Assembly: GCA_013388745.1 (NCBI GenBank)
Contig: JACAER010000044.1
Coordinates: forward strand, 1 to 45,128
Origin: Chloroflexota bacterium
Lineage (GTDB): Bacteria > Chloroflexota > Anaerolineae > Aggregatilineales > Phototrophicaceae
Length of the DNA stretch: 45,128 nt
Direction of reading: 5' to 3'
Made by a program: the position numbers and the translations under genes. The notes beneath the pieces are model-generated. The model had not been told where the DNA came from and searched no databases. It saw nothing but the letters and a program-made list of their open reading frames with translations. This document shows positions 15,390 to 24,400 of this stretch, piece after piece; position 1 is the stretch's first letter, and every line of letters begins with the position of its first letter.

Positions 15390-16219
15390 ACATTGAGGCT
15401 GAGCTTTCTGCGGCGCGCGCGCAGCTCAGCGCGTCGGCTTCGGCGGCGCTGGACGCGCAGCTTTTGCTGATGGCGGCGCTGGGCGTTGCACGCGCGTATC
15501 TGCTGGCGCACGGCGAAGTGCTGCTGACGGCCGAGCAAGCAGCACACTATGAACAGCTTGTCGCGCGCGCCGCGCAGGGCGAACCTATCCCCTATATCTT
15601 GGGGAAACGCGCGTTTTTCGATTTTGAACTGCTGGTGACGCCCGCTGTGCTGATTCCGCGCCCGGAAACCGAACTGCTGCTGGAAGCGGCGCTGGATTTC
15701 GCGCGCGAAAACAGGGTGCAGCGCGCGGTTGACGTCGGCACGGGCAGCGGCGCGCTGGCCGTTGGCCTGGCGCGGCATGTGCCCGGCGCGCGCGTCTTTG
15801 CCACCGAGATCAGCTCGGCAGCGCTGGCCGTTGCGCTGCGCAACGCCGCCCGCTATGAACTGCCTATCGACTTCATGCAGGGCGATCTGCTGGCGCCGCT
15901 CATTGAACGCGGCCTACAGGTCGATTTGCTGCTGGCGAATCTGCCTTATATCCCATCTGCCGAAGTGCCGACGCTGGCGGTCAGCCGTTACGAACCGCTG
16001 CCGGCGCTGGATGGCGGCGCGGATGGGTTGGACATCATCCGCCGCTTATTGGCGCAGGCGCCGACGGTCTGCCGCGCGGGGGCGTGTCTGCTGTTGGAAA
16101 TCGGCGCGGGACAAGGTGACGCAGTGGCACAGGCCGCGTGGCAAGCGCTGCGCCCGCAAAGCTGCGCGGTGCTGCCCGACTACGCCGGGCATGAACGCAT
16201 CGTTCGTATAATAGCGTAG
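15368..16219 (+). CDS. prmC: Peptide chain release factor N5-glutamine methyltransferase
   Basis: Methylates the Gln of the GGQ motif in release factors, using S-adenosylmethionine. The 283-residue product has an N-terminal helical domain, IPYILGKRAFFDFELLVTPAVLIPRPETELLLE (the family signature), AdoMet motif I VDVGTGSGALAVGLA, and the substrate-binding motif as NLPY at 191-194. The usual form is NPPY, so the first Pro is replaced by Leu. The GTG start at 15368 overlaps the PPC gene by 22 bases and implies translational coupling; no better start is seen before the conserved region. The operon link with prfA supports the assignment. Confidence 0.93.
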   Translation: MVDTRALNIEAELSAARAQLSASASAALDAQLLLMAALGVARAYLLAHGEVLLTAEQAAHYEQLVARAAQGEPIPYILGKRAFFDFELLVTPAVLIPRPETELLLEAALDFARENRVQRAVDVGTGSGALAVGLARHVPGARVFATEISSAALAVALRNAARYELPIDFMQGDLLAPLIERGLQVDLLLANLPYIPSAEVPTLAVSRYEPLPALDGGADGLDIIRRLLAQAPTVCRAGACLLLEIGAGQGDAVAQAAWQALRPQSCAVLPDYAGHERIVRIIA

Positions 16220-16220
16220 A

Positions 16221-16236
16221 GGCGCACGAATGCGCC
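16221..16236 (+). repeat. Short GGCGCA hairpin after prmC
   Basis: GGCGCA (16221-16226) and TGCGCC (16231-16236) pair around CGAA directly after the prmC stop, followed by CCTAC. The reverse-complement form GTAGGGGCGCA-TTCG-TGCGCC resembles small dispersed repeats in related genomes. There is no T run, so a terminator role is doubtful. Confidence 0.3.
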
Positions 16237-16339
16237 CCTACAAAGGCGGCTGCTCCCGATGCGTCCTTCACATAAAGGCGCGGGGGAATTTATAGCGGGG
16301 GAATATCTCTGCCGGTCTGCGTATGAAGCCCGATATCCT

Positions 16340-16735
16340 TTAGGCCGCGCGTGTGAGCAGCGCCCCAATCTCTGCCATGCTCGTCGCCAGCAGCAGCGGC
16401 CTGTCTGCTGCCTGGTCATGAAAACGGAAAGCTTTCACCATCTGGCGCGTGGGCGCGTCGCTCGTCAGCACCACCAGACGGCCATGATTGCGCAGTTGGG
16501 CCAACACTTTGGTCAGATGAAGCAGTGCGCCTTCGGGCAGCGCCGCACCGGGCATCACGTCCAGAATCACATCCACCACGAAAGACACGCTGTTGATCGA
16601 CGCGCTCAGATCGGCCAGCGCCAATTCGAACCCGCTCCAGTTCCAGTGCCCCATACATTCACAGCGCAGTGTGTGCGAATTATGCCAGCTTACGCGCAGC
16701 CCCATCCCTTGTTCCTCATCCTGAAAGTCTGTCAC
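16340..16735 (-). CDS. SpoIIAA/STAS-like domain protein
   Basis: A 131-residue soluble protein. Its strand-helix pattern (CECMGHWNWSGFELALADLSASINSV, VVDVILDVMPG, LPEGALLHLTKVLAQLRNHGRLVVLTSD, MVKAFRFHD) resembles SpoIIAA-like/STAS folds: one domain with a central V-D-V strand followed by a helix and a V-V-L strand. The canonical phosphorylatable Ser of anti-sigma antagonists is not evident. Similar small proteins are frequent and usually of unknown function. It is transcribed leftward and convergent with prmC, with no partner anti-sigma factor nearby. The call rests on pattern only. Confidence 0.6.
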   Translation of the reverse strand: MTDFQDEEQGMGLRVSWHNSHTLRCECMGHWNWSGFELALADLSASINSVSFVVDVILDVMPGAALPEGALLHLTKVLAQLRNHGRLVVLTSDAPTRQMVKAFRFHDQAADRPLLLATSMAEIGALLTRAA

Positions 16736-16897
16736 GCCTCAATTGTGTTACTCATATCTTTATTGTAGAGGGCGTCTATCAAAAAAGCGTTGATTTTTCG
16801 CTTTTTCGGAAATTCTTCATAAATGCGGCGGCGCGTTGACGCCTGCGCCGCCGCTCGGTAGAATGCGGGCTTCGCTAACGAGAGGAATGCGCGCCTT

Positions 16898-17326
16898 ATG
16901 CGCTATGTGCGGACATTTTTCACGGCCATCAGCCTGACCTTACGCGGCGCGCGCCCGCCCGAAGTTGCGCACGCGCCGCTGCGCGCGTGGATCGCGCAAG
17001 CGCGAAAACTGCTCGACGGCGTGTATGCGGCAGCGGACGCTAACGGGCTGCCCGCCAGCCAGCGCCAAACGCTGCGGCTGCGCATCGACAAGCGCGAGAT
17101 GGCGGTCGAAACACTGTTGGCCGCGCTGCGCCATCACCTGAACGAGGAATACCCTTACCTGCTGCGCCATCCCACGCCGCACAGCCTGACGGCGATTTAC
17201 GCCAGCAACCTGAACGATCGCTACTACATCAGCCGTTTGGCAGAGACGCTGACCACGCCGGCCTTGCAGCGCGCGCTGCAAAAGCTCGGTGCGCACCTCG
17301 ACGCCATCCCGCCCGGCAATTCGTGA
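16898..17326 (+). CDS. Hypothetical helical protein
   Basis: A 142-residue protein that I do not recognise. The N-terminus (MRYVRTFFTAISLTLRG) is amphipathic and could associate with the membrane. The rest is predicted helical, with segments WIAQARKLLDGVYAAADANG, RQTLRLRIDKREMAVETLLAALRHHLNEEYPYLLRH and RYYISRLAETLTTPALQRALQKLGAHL. No Cys or obvious catalytic motif is present. GAGAGGAATGCG gives a plausible ribosome site upstream. It precedes the pilin genes but is separated from them by a strong promoter, so the two are probably independent. Confidence 0.65.
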   Translation: MRYVRTFFTAISLTLRGARPPEVAHAPLRAWIAQARKLLDGVYAAADANGLPASQRQTLRLRIDKREMAVETLLAALRHHLNEEYPYLLRHPTPHSLTAIYASNLNDRYYISRLAETLTTPALQRALQKLGAHLDAIPPGNS

Positions 17327-17364
17327 AGAAATTATAAAAATTCAAAGAATTAAGACCCACCCCT

Positions 17365-17393
17365 TTGACTCGTCTGTCAAGCTATGCTATATT
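17365..17393 (+). promoter_or_regulatory. Strong promoter of the first Flp pilin gene
   Basis: TTGACT (17365-17370), an exact 17-base spacer and TATATT (17388-17393) form a near-consensus sigma-70 promoter. The predicted start lies about 45 bases before the pilin ATG. It is among the strongest promoters in the window, which fits a structural pilin made in many copies. Confidence 0.75.
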
Positions 17394-17443
17394 ACGTCTA
17401 GCTGTTCTTGCAGCCATGTTTATCATAACAAGGAGAACTCATC

Positions 17444-17590
17444 ATGTTGTATATGCCGCGTGAAAAGGGTCAGGGTCTGGTCGAATACGCGCTCATTCTG
17501 GTGCTGGTGTCGATTGTCGTCATCATCATCCTGGCGCTGCTTGGCCCGACGATCGGGAACATCTTCTCGAACATCGTCCAACAGCTCTAA
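17444..17590 (+). CDS. Flp/Fap-type IVb pilin, copy 1
   Basis: A 48-residue prepilin, easily missed because of its size. After a nine-residue leader MLYMPREKG comes QGLVEYALILVLV, the class-III signal: cleavage after Gly9 puts Glu14 at position +5, as needed for prepilin peptidase and assembly. The hydrophobic helix runs to about residue 34, and the protein ends GPTIGNIFSNIVQQL, typical of Flp pilins, which have almost no globular domain. AAGGAGA lies upstream. A strong promoter precedes it and an intrinsic terminator follows, so it is monocistronic. No tad/cpa secretion genes or prepilin peptidase occur in the window; they must be elsewhere. Confidence 0.92.
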   Translation: MLYMPREKGQGLVEYALILVLVSIVVIIILALLGPTIGNIFSNIVQQL

Positions 17591-17609
17591 TCGCTGTCAC
17601 AACAGCAGG

Positions 17610-17636
17610 GCGGCCCGCAAGGGCCGCTTTTTATTT
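17610..17636 (+). terminator. Intrinsic terminator after pilin copy 1
   Basis: GCGGCCC (17610-17616) pairs perfectly with GGGCCGC (17621-17627) around GCAA, followed by TTTTTATTT. This is a textbook Rho-independent terminator 20 bases after the stop codon. Confidence 0.9.
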
Positions 17637-17905
17637 CAGGCGCAATGTGCCCGCGCGTGATTCTTGACCCCCAACGCAGGCCGCCAGCCTAACCCGTAAC
17701 GCGCTTATTGGCATGCCCCTCAATACTCTGTTCTGTGGCTCAACATGACGATAAGAATAATTACATGATCTTATCCGCGCGCTTTTTTTCAGCGTATTAT
17801 TGATATTTTCTTCATGCATTTCTATTGACGCCAACCGGAGAATTGTGATACGCTCAATTTTAGGGCATCCATGATGTCATTATCTATTTTATCAAGGAGA
17901 CACTC
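17637..17905. other. Spacer between the two pilin genes
   Basis: The spacer is AT-richer than its surroundings and has no coding frame that I support. It ends in the leader of pilin copy 2. A candidate promoter for copy 2 is TTGACG (17825-17830), 16 bases, GATACG (17847-17852), which is weaker than that of copy 1. Confidence 0.45.
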
Positions 17906-18052
17906 ATGTTGTATCATCCACGTGAGAAAGGTCAAGGCCTTGTCGAATACGCCTTGATCCTGGTGTTGGTATCGGTCGTGGTGATTATCATCCTCGCCCT
18001 TCTGGGGCCAACGATCGGCAACATCTTTTCCAACATCATCCGCCAGATTTAG
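17906..18052 (+). CDS. Flp/Fap-type IVb pilin, copy 2
   Basis: A 48-residue prepilin identical to copy 1 at 43 of 48 positions; the differences are at residues 4, 24, 45, 46 and 48. It has the same leader length, Gly9-Gln10 cleavage site, Glu14 at +5 and hydrophobic helix. AAGGAGA precedes the ATG. Its third codon positions are noticeably less GC-rich than in copy 1 (for example GGTCAAGGCCTT versus GGTCAGGGTCTG), so the copies have diverged silently while the protein was conserved. This argues that both are functional. It has its own terminator. Confidence 0.92.
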   Translation: MLYHPREKGQGLVEYALILVLVSVVVIIILALLGPTIGNIFSNIIRQI

Positions 18053-18067
18053 GCACTCATCAACTGC

Positions 18068-18108
18068 AAAAAGAGGCGTCCCGCTCAGGAGATGCCTCTT
18101 TTTGTTTC
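18068..18108 (+). terminator. Intrinsic terminator after pilin copy 2
   Basis: AAAAAGAGGC (18068-18077) pairs perfectly with GCCTCTTTTT (18094-18103), with a T-rich tail, 16 bases after the stop codon. Confidence 0.88.
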
Positions 18109-18195
18109 TGCTGCTTTCGGGAAACAGGGGCGAACCGCCGGCCCGCCCCGCCCAATATTCCTATAGGAGTTACGACGTTGAACCGGATTTTTCCC

Positions 18196-18223
18196 ATAAG
18201 GGCGCAGCGCGCTGCGCCCTTAT
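18196..18223. terminator. 28-bp palindromic hairpin between pilin 2 and ppdK
   Basis: ATAAGGGCGCAGC (18196-18208) pairs with GCTGCGCCCTTAT (18211-18223) without mismatch. It lies 27 bases past the ppdK stop on the minus strand, so it probably ends ppdK transcription, although no good T run follows on either strand. Confidence 0.5.
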
Positions 18224-18249
18224 CTGTTCTCAGTGGCGTAATTCCTGTC

Positions 18250-21015
18250 TTATTTGTCGTCTTTCGCCTTGAAGCCCTGCGCCTTCAGTTCGGCGTGTGC
18301 CGCCGCCAGCCGCGCCACCGGCACGCGGAAGGGCGAGCAGCTCACATAGTTTAGGCCGACCTTGTTGCAGAAGGCGATACTCTTCGGGTCGCCGCCGTGC
18401 TCGCCGCAGATGCCCACTTCCAGATCGGGACGGACTTTGCGGCCTTTTTGCACCGCCAGATCGACCAGGTAGCCAACGCCTTCTTCATCCAACTGCTGGA
18501 AGGGATTTTCCGGCAGCAGGCCGTTTTCGACATAGTACAGCAGGAACTTGCCTTCGGCGTCGTCGCGGCTGATGCCGAACGTCGTCTGCGTCAGGTCGTT
18601 AGTGCCAAACGAGAAGAATTCCGAATACTGCGCCATCTGGTCGGCCGTGATCGCCGCGCGCGGCAGTTCGATCATCGTGCCGACTTTGTACTCAACTTGC
18701 ACGCCCATCTGCGTCATGACTTCGGCGGCCACGCGATCGATCAGTTCGCGCATGACCTTCACCTCATTAGCGTGATTGGTGACGGCCACCATGATTTCGG
18801 GGTAGACCGTTACGCCCTCCTGCGCCAACTGGCAGACGGCTTCGAACAGCGCGCGCACCTGCATTTCGCTGATCGCCGGGCGCACGATGCCCAACCGCGA
18901 ACCGCGCAGACCAAGCATCGGGTTGAATTCGCGCAGGCCTTCCACCGCGCTCATCAGTTGTTCGACGCGCGACAGTTCGTTCGGGCGATCCCCCACCAGA
19001 CGCAGCCCAGCGGCACGCAGTGCCAGATGTTCGTGATCGGGCATAAATTCGTGCAGCGGCGGGTCGAGCAGACGCACGATCACCGGTAGGCCGTCCATCG
19101 CCTTGAAGATGCCGTAGAAATCGTCGTGCTGGAAGACTTGCAGCTTATTAAGCTCGACCTTTTCGGCCGCGCTGTTGGGTTCGGAGAGGATCATGGCTTG
19201 GACGATAGGCAGGCGTTCTTCCTGGAAGAACATGTGCTCTGTGCGGCACAGACCGATGCCGACCGCCCCGTAATCGCGGGCGCGGCGCGCATCCTGCGGA
19301 TAGTCGGCGTTGGCGTACACGTCCATGCGGCGGAATTCATCGGCCCAGCTCAGCAGCTTGCGCAGATACGTTTCCCGCGCGAAGTCCGGTTCGATGCGCT
19401 TGATTTCGCCCATGAAGACTTCGCCCGTGCCGCCATCAATCGAGACGGTATCGCCTTCCTTGATCACCAGCTTGCCGACTTTCATGATCCGGCCACGCAG
19501 GTCGATCTCCAGCGCTTCGGCGCCGCAGACGCAGGGGACACCGAATTGGCGCGCGACTACAGCGGCATGGCTGGTGGCCCCGCCGCGGCTGGTCAGAATG
19601 CCTTTAGAAGCCAGCATCCCGTGAACATCGTCGGGTTTGGTTTCGGGACGCACCATGATGACCGCGCGCCCGGCCTTGCCCCAGCGTTCGGCCACATCGG
19701 CGTCAAACGCGCAGATCCCGACCGCCGCGCCGGGCGACGCATTCACGCCCTTGGCCATAAAGCGCCCGGTCTGTTCGGCGCTGGCTTTGGCGTCCAGATC
19801 GAACTGCGGGTGCAGCAGTTGGTCAACGTGGCTGGGAGAAACACGCAGCACCGCTTCCTGCTTGCTGATAAGTTTTTCTTCGACCATTTCGACGGCGATA
19901 CGCACCGCCGCGCGCGCTGTGCGCTTGCCATCGCGCGTTTGCAGCATCCACAGCTTGCCGCGTTCGATAGTGAATTCCACATCCTGCATTTCGCGGTAGT
20001 GTTTTTCCAGCTTCTGGTTGATGTCCATGAACTGGGCATACACTTCGGGGTTCTCTTTTTCGAGCTGCGCGATCGGCAGCGGTGTGCGGATGCCGGCCAC
20101 CACGTCTTCGCCCTGCGCGTTCATCAGATAATCGCCGAACAGCTTCTTTTCGCCCGTCGAGGGGTTGCGCGTGAAGGCCACGCCCGTGCCAGAGTTGGCG
20201 CCCATGTTGCCGAAGGCCATCGTCTGCACGTTCACGGCTGTGCCCAGATCGTGGGCGATGCCGGCGGCATTGCGATAATCCACCGCGCGCTTGCCGTTCC
20301 ACGATTTGAAGACCGCCTCGATCGCCAGCGCCAACTGCTTGTAAGGATCTTGCGGGAAGTCTTCGCCCACATGCTTGGCGTACACTTTCTTGAATTCCGC
20401 CGTCAGCGCTTTCCAATCGTCCGCCGCCAGCTCGACATCCTGCTTCACGCCTTTGCGCTTCTTGGCTTCGGTAATCAGGTCTTCGAACGCCTCGTCTTCG
20501 ATGTTCATCACCACCGAACCAAACATCTGCACGAAACGGCGGTACGAGTCATAAACGAAGCGTTCGTCGTCCGTCAGCTTGATAATGGCCTGCGCTGTTG
20601 TGTCGTTCAAGCCCAGATTGAGCACCGTGTCCATCATACCCGGCATCGAGAATTTCGCCCCAGAACGCACAGAAACCAGCAGCGGGTTGCTGCCGTCGCC
20701 GAATTTTTTCCCGGCGGCGTCTTCCACCGCTTGCAGCGCTTCCTGCACCTGTTCCCACATGCCGTCGGGGAAATGGCCATTGGCCTGATAGGCATTGCAG
20801 GCTTCGGTGGTGATGGTCAGGCCGGGCGGCACAGGCACGCCGGCGCGCGTCATGTCGAACAGGCCAGAGCCTTTACCGCCGAGCAGAGCGCGCACTTTGT
20901 CCCACGAGCCGCCGAGCATCTCCTGGACATGATCGCATTCTGTGAATAAATACACCCAGCGTTTACCGACGGGCGTGCCATTTGTCGCTTTTCCGCTCTT
21001 TGTCGCAGCAACCAT
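18250..21015 (-). CDS. ppdK: Pyruvate, phosphate dikinase
   Basis: Interconverts pyruvate + ATP + Pi and phosphoenolpyruvate + AMP + PPi; it is cytoplasmic and links glycolysis or gluconeogenesis to pyrophosphate. The 921-residue product has the full three-part layout. The N-terminal ATP-grasp domain shows LGGKGSGLFDMTRAGVPVPPG and VSVRSGAKFSMPGMMDTVLNLG. The swivelling phosphohistidine domain carries GGATSHAAVVARQFGVPCV with catalytic His483. The C-terminal PEP/pyruvate barrel shows GIGLCRTEHMFF, MLGLRGSRLGI, SFGTNDLTQTTFG and GICGEHGGDP. The start at 21015 is chosen over an upstream TTG/ATG pair because GGAGAG lies seven bases before it. Confidence 0.97.
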   Translation of the reverse strand: MVAATKSGKATNGTPVGKRWVYLFTECDHVQEMLGGSWDKVRALLGGKGSGLFDMTRAGVPVPPGLTITTEACNAYQANGHFPDGMWEQVQEALQAVEDAAGKKFGDGSNPLLVSVRSGAKFSMPGMMDTVLNLGLNDTTAQAIIKLTDDERFVYDSYRRFVQMFGSVVMNIEDEAFEDLITEAKKRKGVKQDVELAADDWKALTAEFKKVYAKHVGEDFPQDPYKQLALAIEAVFKSWNGKRAVDYRNAAGIAHDLGTAVNVQTMAFGNMGANSGTGVAFTRNPSTGEKKLFGDYLMNAQGEDVVAGIRTPLPIAQLEKENPEVYAQFMDINQKLEKHYREMQDVEFTIERGKLWMLQTRDGKRTARAAVRIAVEMVEEKLISKQEAVLRVSPSHVDQLLHPQFDLDAKASAEQTGRFMAKGVNASPGAAVGICAFDADVAERWGKAGRAVIMVRPETKPDDVHGMLASKGILTSRGGATSHAAVVARQFGVPCVCGAEALEIDLRGRIMKVGKLVIKEGDTVSIDGGTGEVFMGEIKRIEPDFARETYLRKLLSWADEFRRMDVYANADYPQDARRARDYGAVGIGLCRTEHMFFQEERLPIVQAMILSEPNSAAEKVELNKLQVFQHDDFYGIFKAMDGLPVIVRLLDPPLHEFMPDHEHLALRAAGLRLVGDRPNELSRVEQLMSAVEGLREFNPMLGLRGSRLGIVRPAISEMQVRALFEAVCQLAQEGVTVYPEIMVAVTNHANEVKVMRELIDRVAAEVMTQMGVQVEYKVGTMIELPRAAITADQMAQYSEFFSFGTNDLTQTTFGISRDDAEGKFLLYYVENGLLPENPFQQLDEEGVGYLVDLAVQKGRKVRPDLEVGICGEHGGDPKSIAFCNKVGLNYVSCSPFRVPVARLAAAHAELKAQGFKAKDDK

Positions 21016-21207
21016 AGCTGATCTCTCCATCAATCTGTCTTTTAGATAACTTCATCTATTGTGTATCGCTAATCGATAAGGGCATACTGACGATATGCGT
21101 GGAATCTCTATGATAGGTGTAATGTATCCGATGAATCACACCGACTCAGACCTTGATCAAAGCCTGGCCTGTCTGATGTTCAACGTGCGCCAGGCCCTTG
21201 TCTCGCT

Positions 21208-21234
21208 GGCTGGCGCAACGCGCGCACGCCAGCC
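21208..21234. repeat. Hairpin GGCTGGCG/CGCCAGCC in the ppdK - surface-protein gap
   Basis: Perfect 8-bp arms (21208-21215, 21227-21234) surround an 11-base loop in the 441-base divergent gap. A second, looser inverted pair (GGCCTG / CAGGCC) lies just to the left. A 79-codon open frame overlaps this segment but runs into the promoter below and has no supported start, so the gap is treated as regulatory. Confidence 0.35.
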
Positions 21235-21281
21235 GGGGAACGCGCGGGTCTCTCCCGCTTTGATCTATCAATTTTGTATCA

Positions 21282-21310
21282 TCGACACGCTGGGCGGCGG
21301 TTTTTATAAT
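21282..21310 (+). promoter_or_regulatory. Promoter of the beta-helix surface protein gene
   Basis: TCGACA (21282-21287, 5/6), exactly 17 bases, then TATAAT (21305-21310, 6/6). The predicted start near 21317 gives a leader of about 140 bases. Confidence 0.7.
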
Positions 21311-21319
21311 TGCGCGTGC

Positions 21320-21358
21320 GTTTGCAAATTGTAAGAGTTTGCAAATGGATGCCATTTG
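21320..21358 (+). promoter_or_regulatory. Operator-like repeats downstream of the promoter
   Basis: Two exact copies of GTTTGCAAAT (21320-21329 and 21337-21346), each holding the palindrome TTTGCAAA, lie 17 bp apart. The second overlaps the dyad CAAATGG-ATG-CCATTTG (21342-21358). All three lie at or just past the predicted transcription start, where repressors act. Confidence 0.5.
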
Positions 21359-21456
21359 GGGCATGAAAACCGTTGGTGTTCCGCCCTGAAAGTGATACAG
21401 TTAAAGGCGTATCGTCTTTAATATGCGTTTATCTTTAGAACAGTGCCGTGTAAAAC

Positions 21457-24400
21457 GTGGCTTTTCAAAGATCGTGGTTCGCGCAGCATAAACGCCTGAG
21501 TTACGCGCTGTTGGTGGCGGCAGCGCTCGTCTTGGCGTTGCTCCTGACGCGCCCGGTCAATGCCGTCACCTTTATCGTCACCGCGGCGGGCGACGGCGGC
21601 GATGCCGCTCCCGGCGACGGGGTTTGCGATATTGGCGGGGGCATTTGCACCCTGCGTGCGGCGATCGAGGAAGCCAACGCCTTCGCCAACGCCCCGCCGG
21701 GCACGCCCGATGTCATCACCTTCGCGGCGTCCTTCGCGTTTAATCCCGGCGCACCCTATCCGGCAATTACCGAAGCGGTGATTATCGACGGCACAAGCAG
21801 CCCGGTGCAGACCATCAACGGCGCGGCGGCGGGTCTGGGCGCCAACGGCTTCCAGATCAACACCGGCGGCAGCGGCAGCACGATTGATGGCTTTGTCATT
21901 ACAGGCTTTAGCGCTAATGGCATTTTTATCAACGACTCGGCCAACAACCGCATCGGTCGTACCATCATCAGTCCCGGCGCCAACGTGATTTCGGGCAACG
22001 GCGGCAACGGCATTCTGATCAGCGGCCCGACCGCCACCGGCAATATTATCCAGAACAACTTCATCGGCCTGAACACGCTCGGCGCGACGGCGCTGCCCAA
22101 CAACGGTGACGGCATCGCGCTGGCAGTGGGCGCCAACGGCAACCTGATCGGCGGCCCCGGCGCCAACGAAGCCAACTATATCGCCGGCAATACCGGCAAC
22201 GGCATCAGCATCCGCAACAACCTGGTCGGCAACACGATTCAGGGCAATTTCATCGGCTTTAATATCACCGGCGGCGCGTTCCGCACCCCGGTCTCGAACC
22301 TGCTCAACGGCATTTATATCGAAGAGTCGCGCGCTAACATCATCAACGGCGGCAACTTTATCGGCGGCAATGTGCAGAACGGCATCCAGATCACGGGCAT
22401 CAACAGCCAGAACAACGCGATTTCTGGCAACCTGATCGGCAACGAACTGCCGTGCAACTGGGCCGCGCCGCCGCCGCCCGCGCCGGCGCCCGCGTGGGGC
22501 AATGGCTTAAGCGGCGTGCTCATCACGGGCAGCGCCACCAACAACACCATCGGCGGGGGCAACAATATTTATGGCAACGGCGGCAGTGGCGTTTTAATCA
22601 GCGGCGCGGGCACAAACACCAACGCCGTCTCCAGCAATACCTTTGGCGTGGCGGCGGGCGTGTTCACGCGCGGCAACTGCGCCAACGGCGTGCAGATCGA
22701 AATCAACGCCGCCAATAACAATGTGACCGGCAATACCATTCCCTTCCAACTGGCCTCCGGGGTGGCGCTGGTAACCAACGCCGCCAACAACACCATCAGC
22801 GCCAACAACCTCACGCAGAATGCCGCCGATGGCGTCCTGCTGACCACCAACGCCCAGAACAACCTCATCACGACCAACAGCATCACCGCCAACGCCGGCG
22901 CTGGCATCGCCCATCTCGGCGGGCTGGGCAACCGGTTGTTCGCCAACGCTATCGACAATAACGCTGGGCTGGGCATCGACCTGAACAGTGATGGTATCAC
23001 AGGCAACGATGTTGGCGATGGCGACGCCGGCCCCAATGATTTACAAAATTTCCCGGTGCTGATCAGCGCGCTGGCCGATCTCACCACTATTCAAATCAAC
23101 GGCACGCTCAATTCGACACCCGGCACCACGTTCCGCCTCGATTTTCATTACAGCCCGGCAGCAGACCCCAGCGGCAACGGCGAAGGCGCGGTGTTCATCG
23201 GCAGCGCCAACGTGACGACCGATGGCGCGGGCAACGCCACCTTTACCTTCAATTTTGGCGTGGGCGTGCCTGCCGGCTCATTCGTCAGCGCGACCGCCAC
23301 CAACAACACGACCAACAACACATCAGAATTCGCCACCAGTATTCCGATCACGCCGCCGGCGAATCTGGCCCTGAGCAAAGGAGATTCGCCAGATCCGATT
23401 GTGGTTGGCAATACGCTCAGCTACACCTTAAACGTCAGCAATATCGGCACGGGCGCGGCCAACAACGTCGTGCTGAGCGATACACTGCCGCCTGGCGTCA
23501 CGTTTGTTTCGGCCAGCGCGGGCTGCACCGAAGCGGGCGGTGTCGTTACCTGCAATCTGGGTGCGCTTGGCCCTGGCGCGGCGACTGTGGTGAGCATCAG
23601 CGTCATTCCCAACAATCCCGCTATCATCACCAACAATGCCAGCGTTTCGACCACCAGTATCGACATCGACCCGGCCAATAACAACGCGGCGCAGGATACG
23701 ACGGTGCTCAGCTCGCCGCCGACCGCCACGTTTACGCCCTCGCCGACACTGACGCCTTCGCGCACGCCCACCTTTACGCGCACACCCACCAACACGGCCA
23801 CCGCCACCTTTACGGCGACGGCGACGTTTACGCCGACCTTCACGCGCACGCCCACCAACACGCCGACGGCCACCTTCACGCGCACGCCCACCAACACAGC
23901 ATCGCCGACCTTCACGCGCACGCCGACGCGCACACCCAGCAGCACGCCCGCGCTGGCTGTGACGCGCGTCGCGCGCGACGGCAACACGATTGACATCACG
24001 GTCAACAACGTCGGCGAAAGCGCGGCCAACGACGTGACCGTCGTCGAAAATCTCGGCGCGGGCGTGCGCTTCCAGGCGGCCAGCGGCAGCGGCCCCAACC
24101 AGTGTCTTGAAGTCGGCGGCGTCGTCACCTGCCAGATCGGCACGCTCCAACCGGGACAATCCGGCGGCGCACAGATTCAGGTGACATCCAACGGCGTCAG
24201 TCCCATTTCTGGCAGTGGTTCGGTGGGCGCGGCTGGCGTCACCCCCGTCGTCATCCAGAGTCCCTTCATCCTCAAATCCGCGGATCCGCCTGTTGTCTCA
24301 CCCGGCGACACGCTTACCTACACCGTGCGCGTCATCAACCCGACCAACACCACCGCGCGCAATATTCGCATCGAAGACAGCGTGCCCACGACTCTTACCA

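Noticed and set aside
21095..21334. 79-codon open frame in the ppdK - surface-protein gap
   Set aside because: It overlaps two hairpins and a strong promoter, has no ribosome site and no recognisable protein features.
23725..23950. Regular short repeats that could suggest a CRISPR array
   Set aside because: The units are degenerate, lack unique spacers and encode a continuous Thr/Pro linker inside a long gene.
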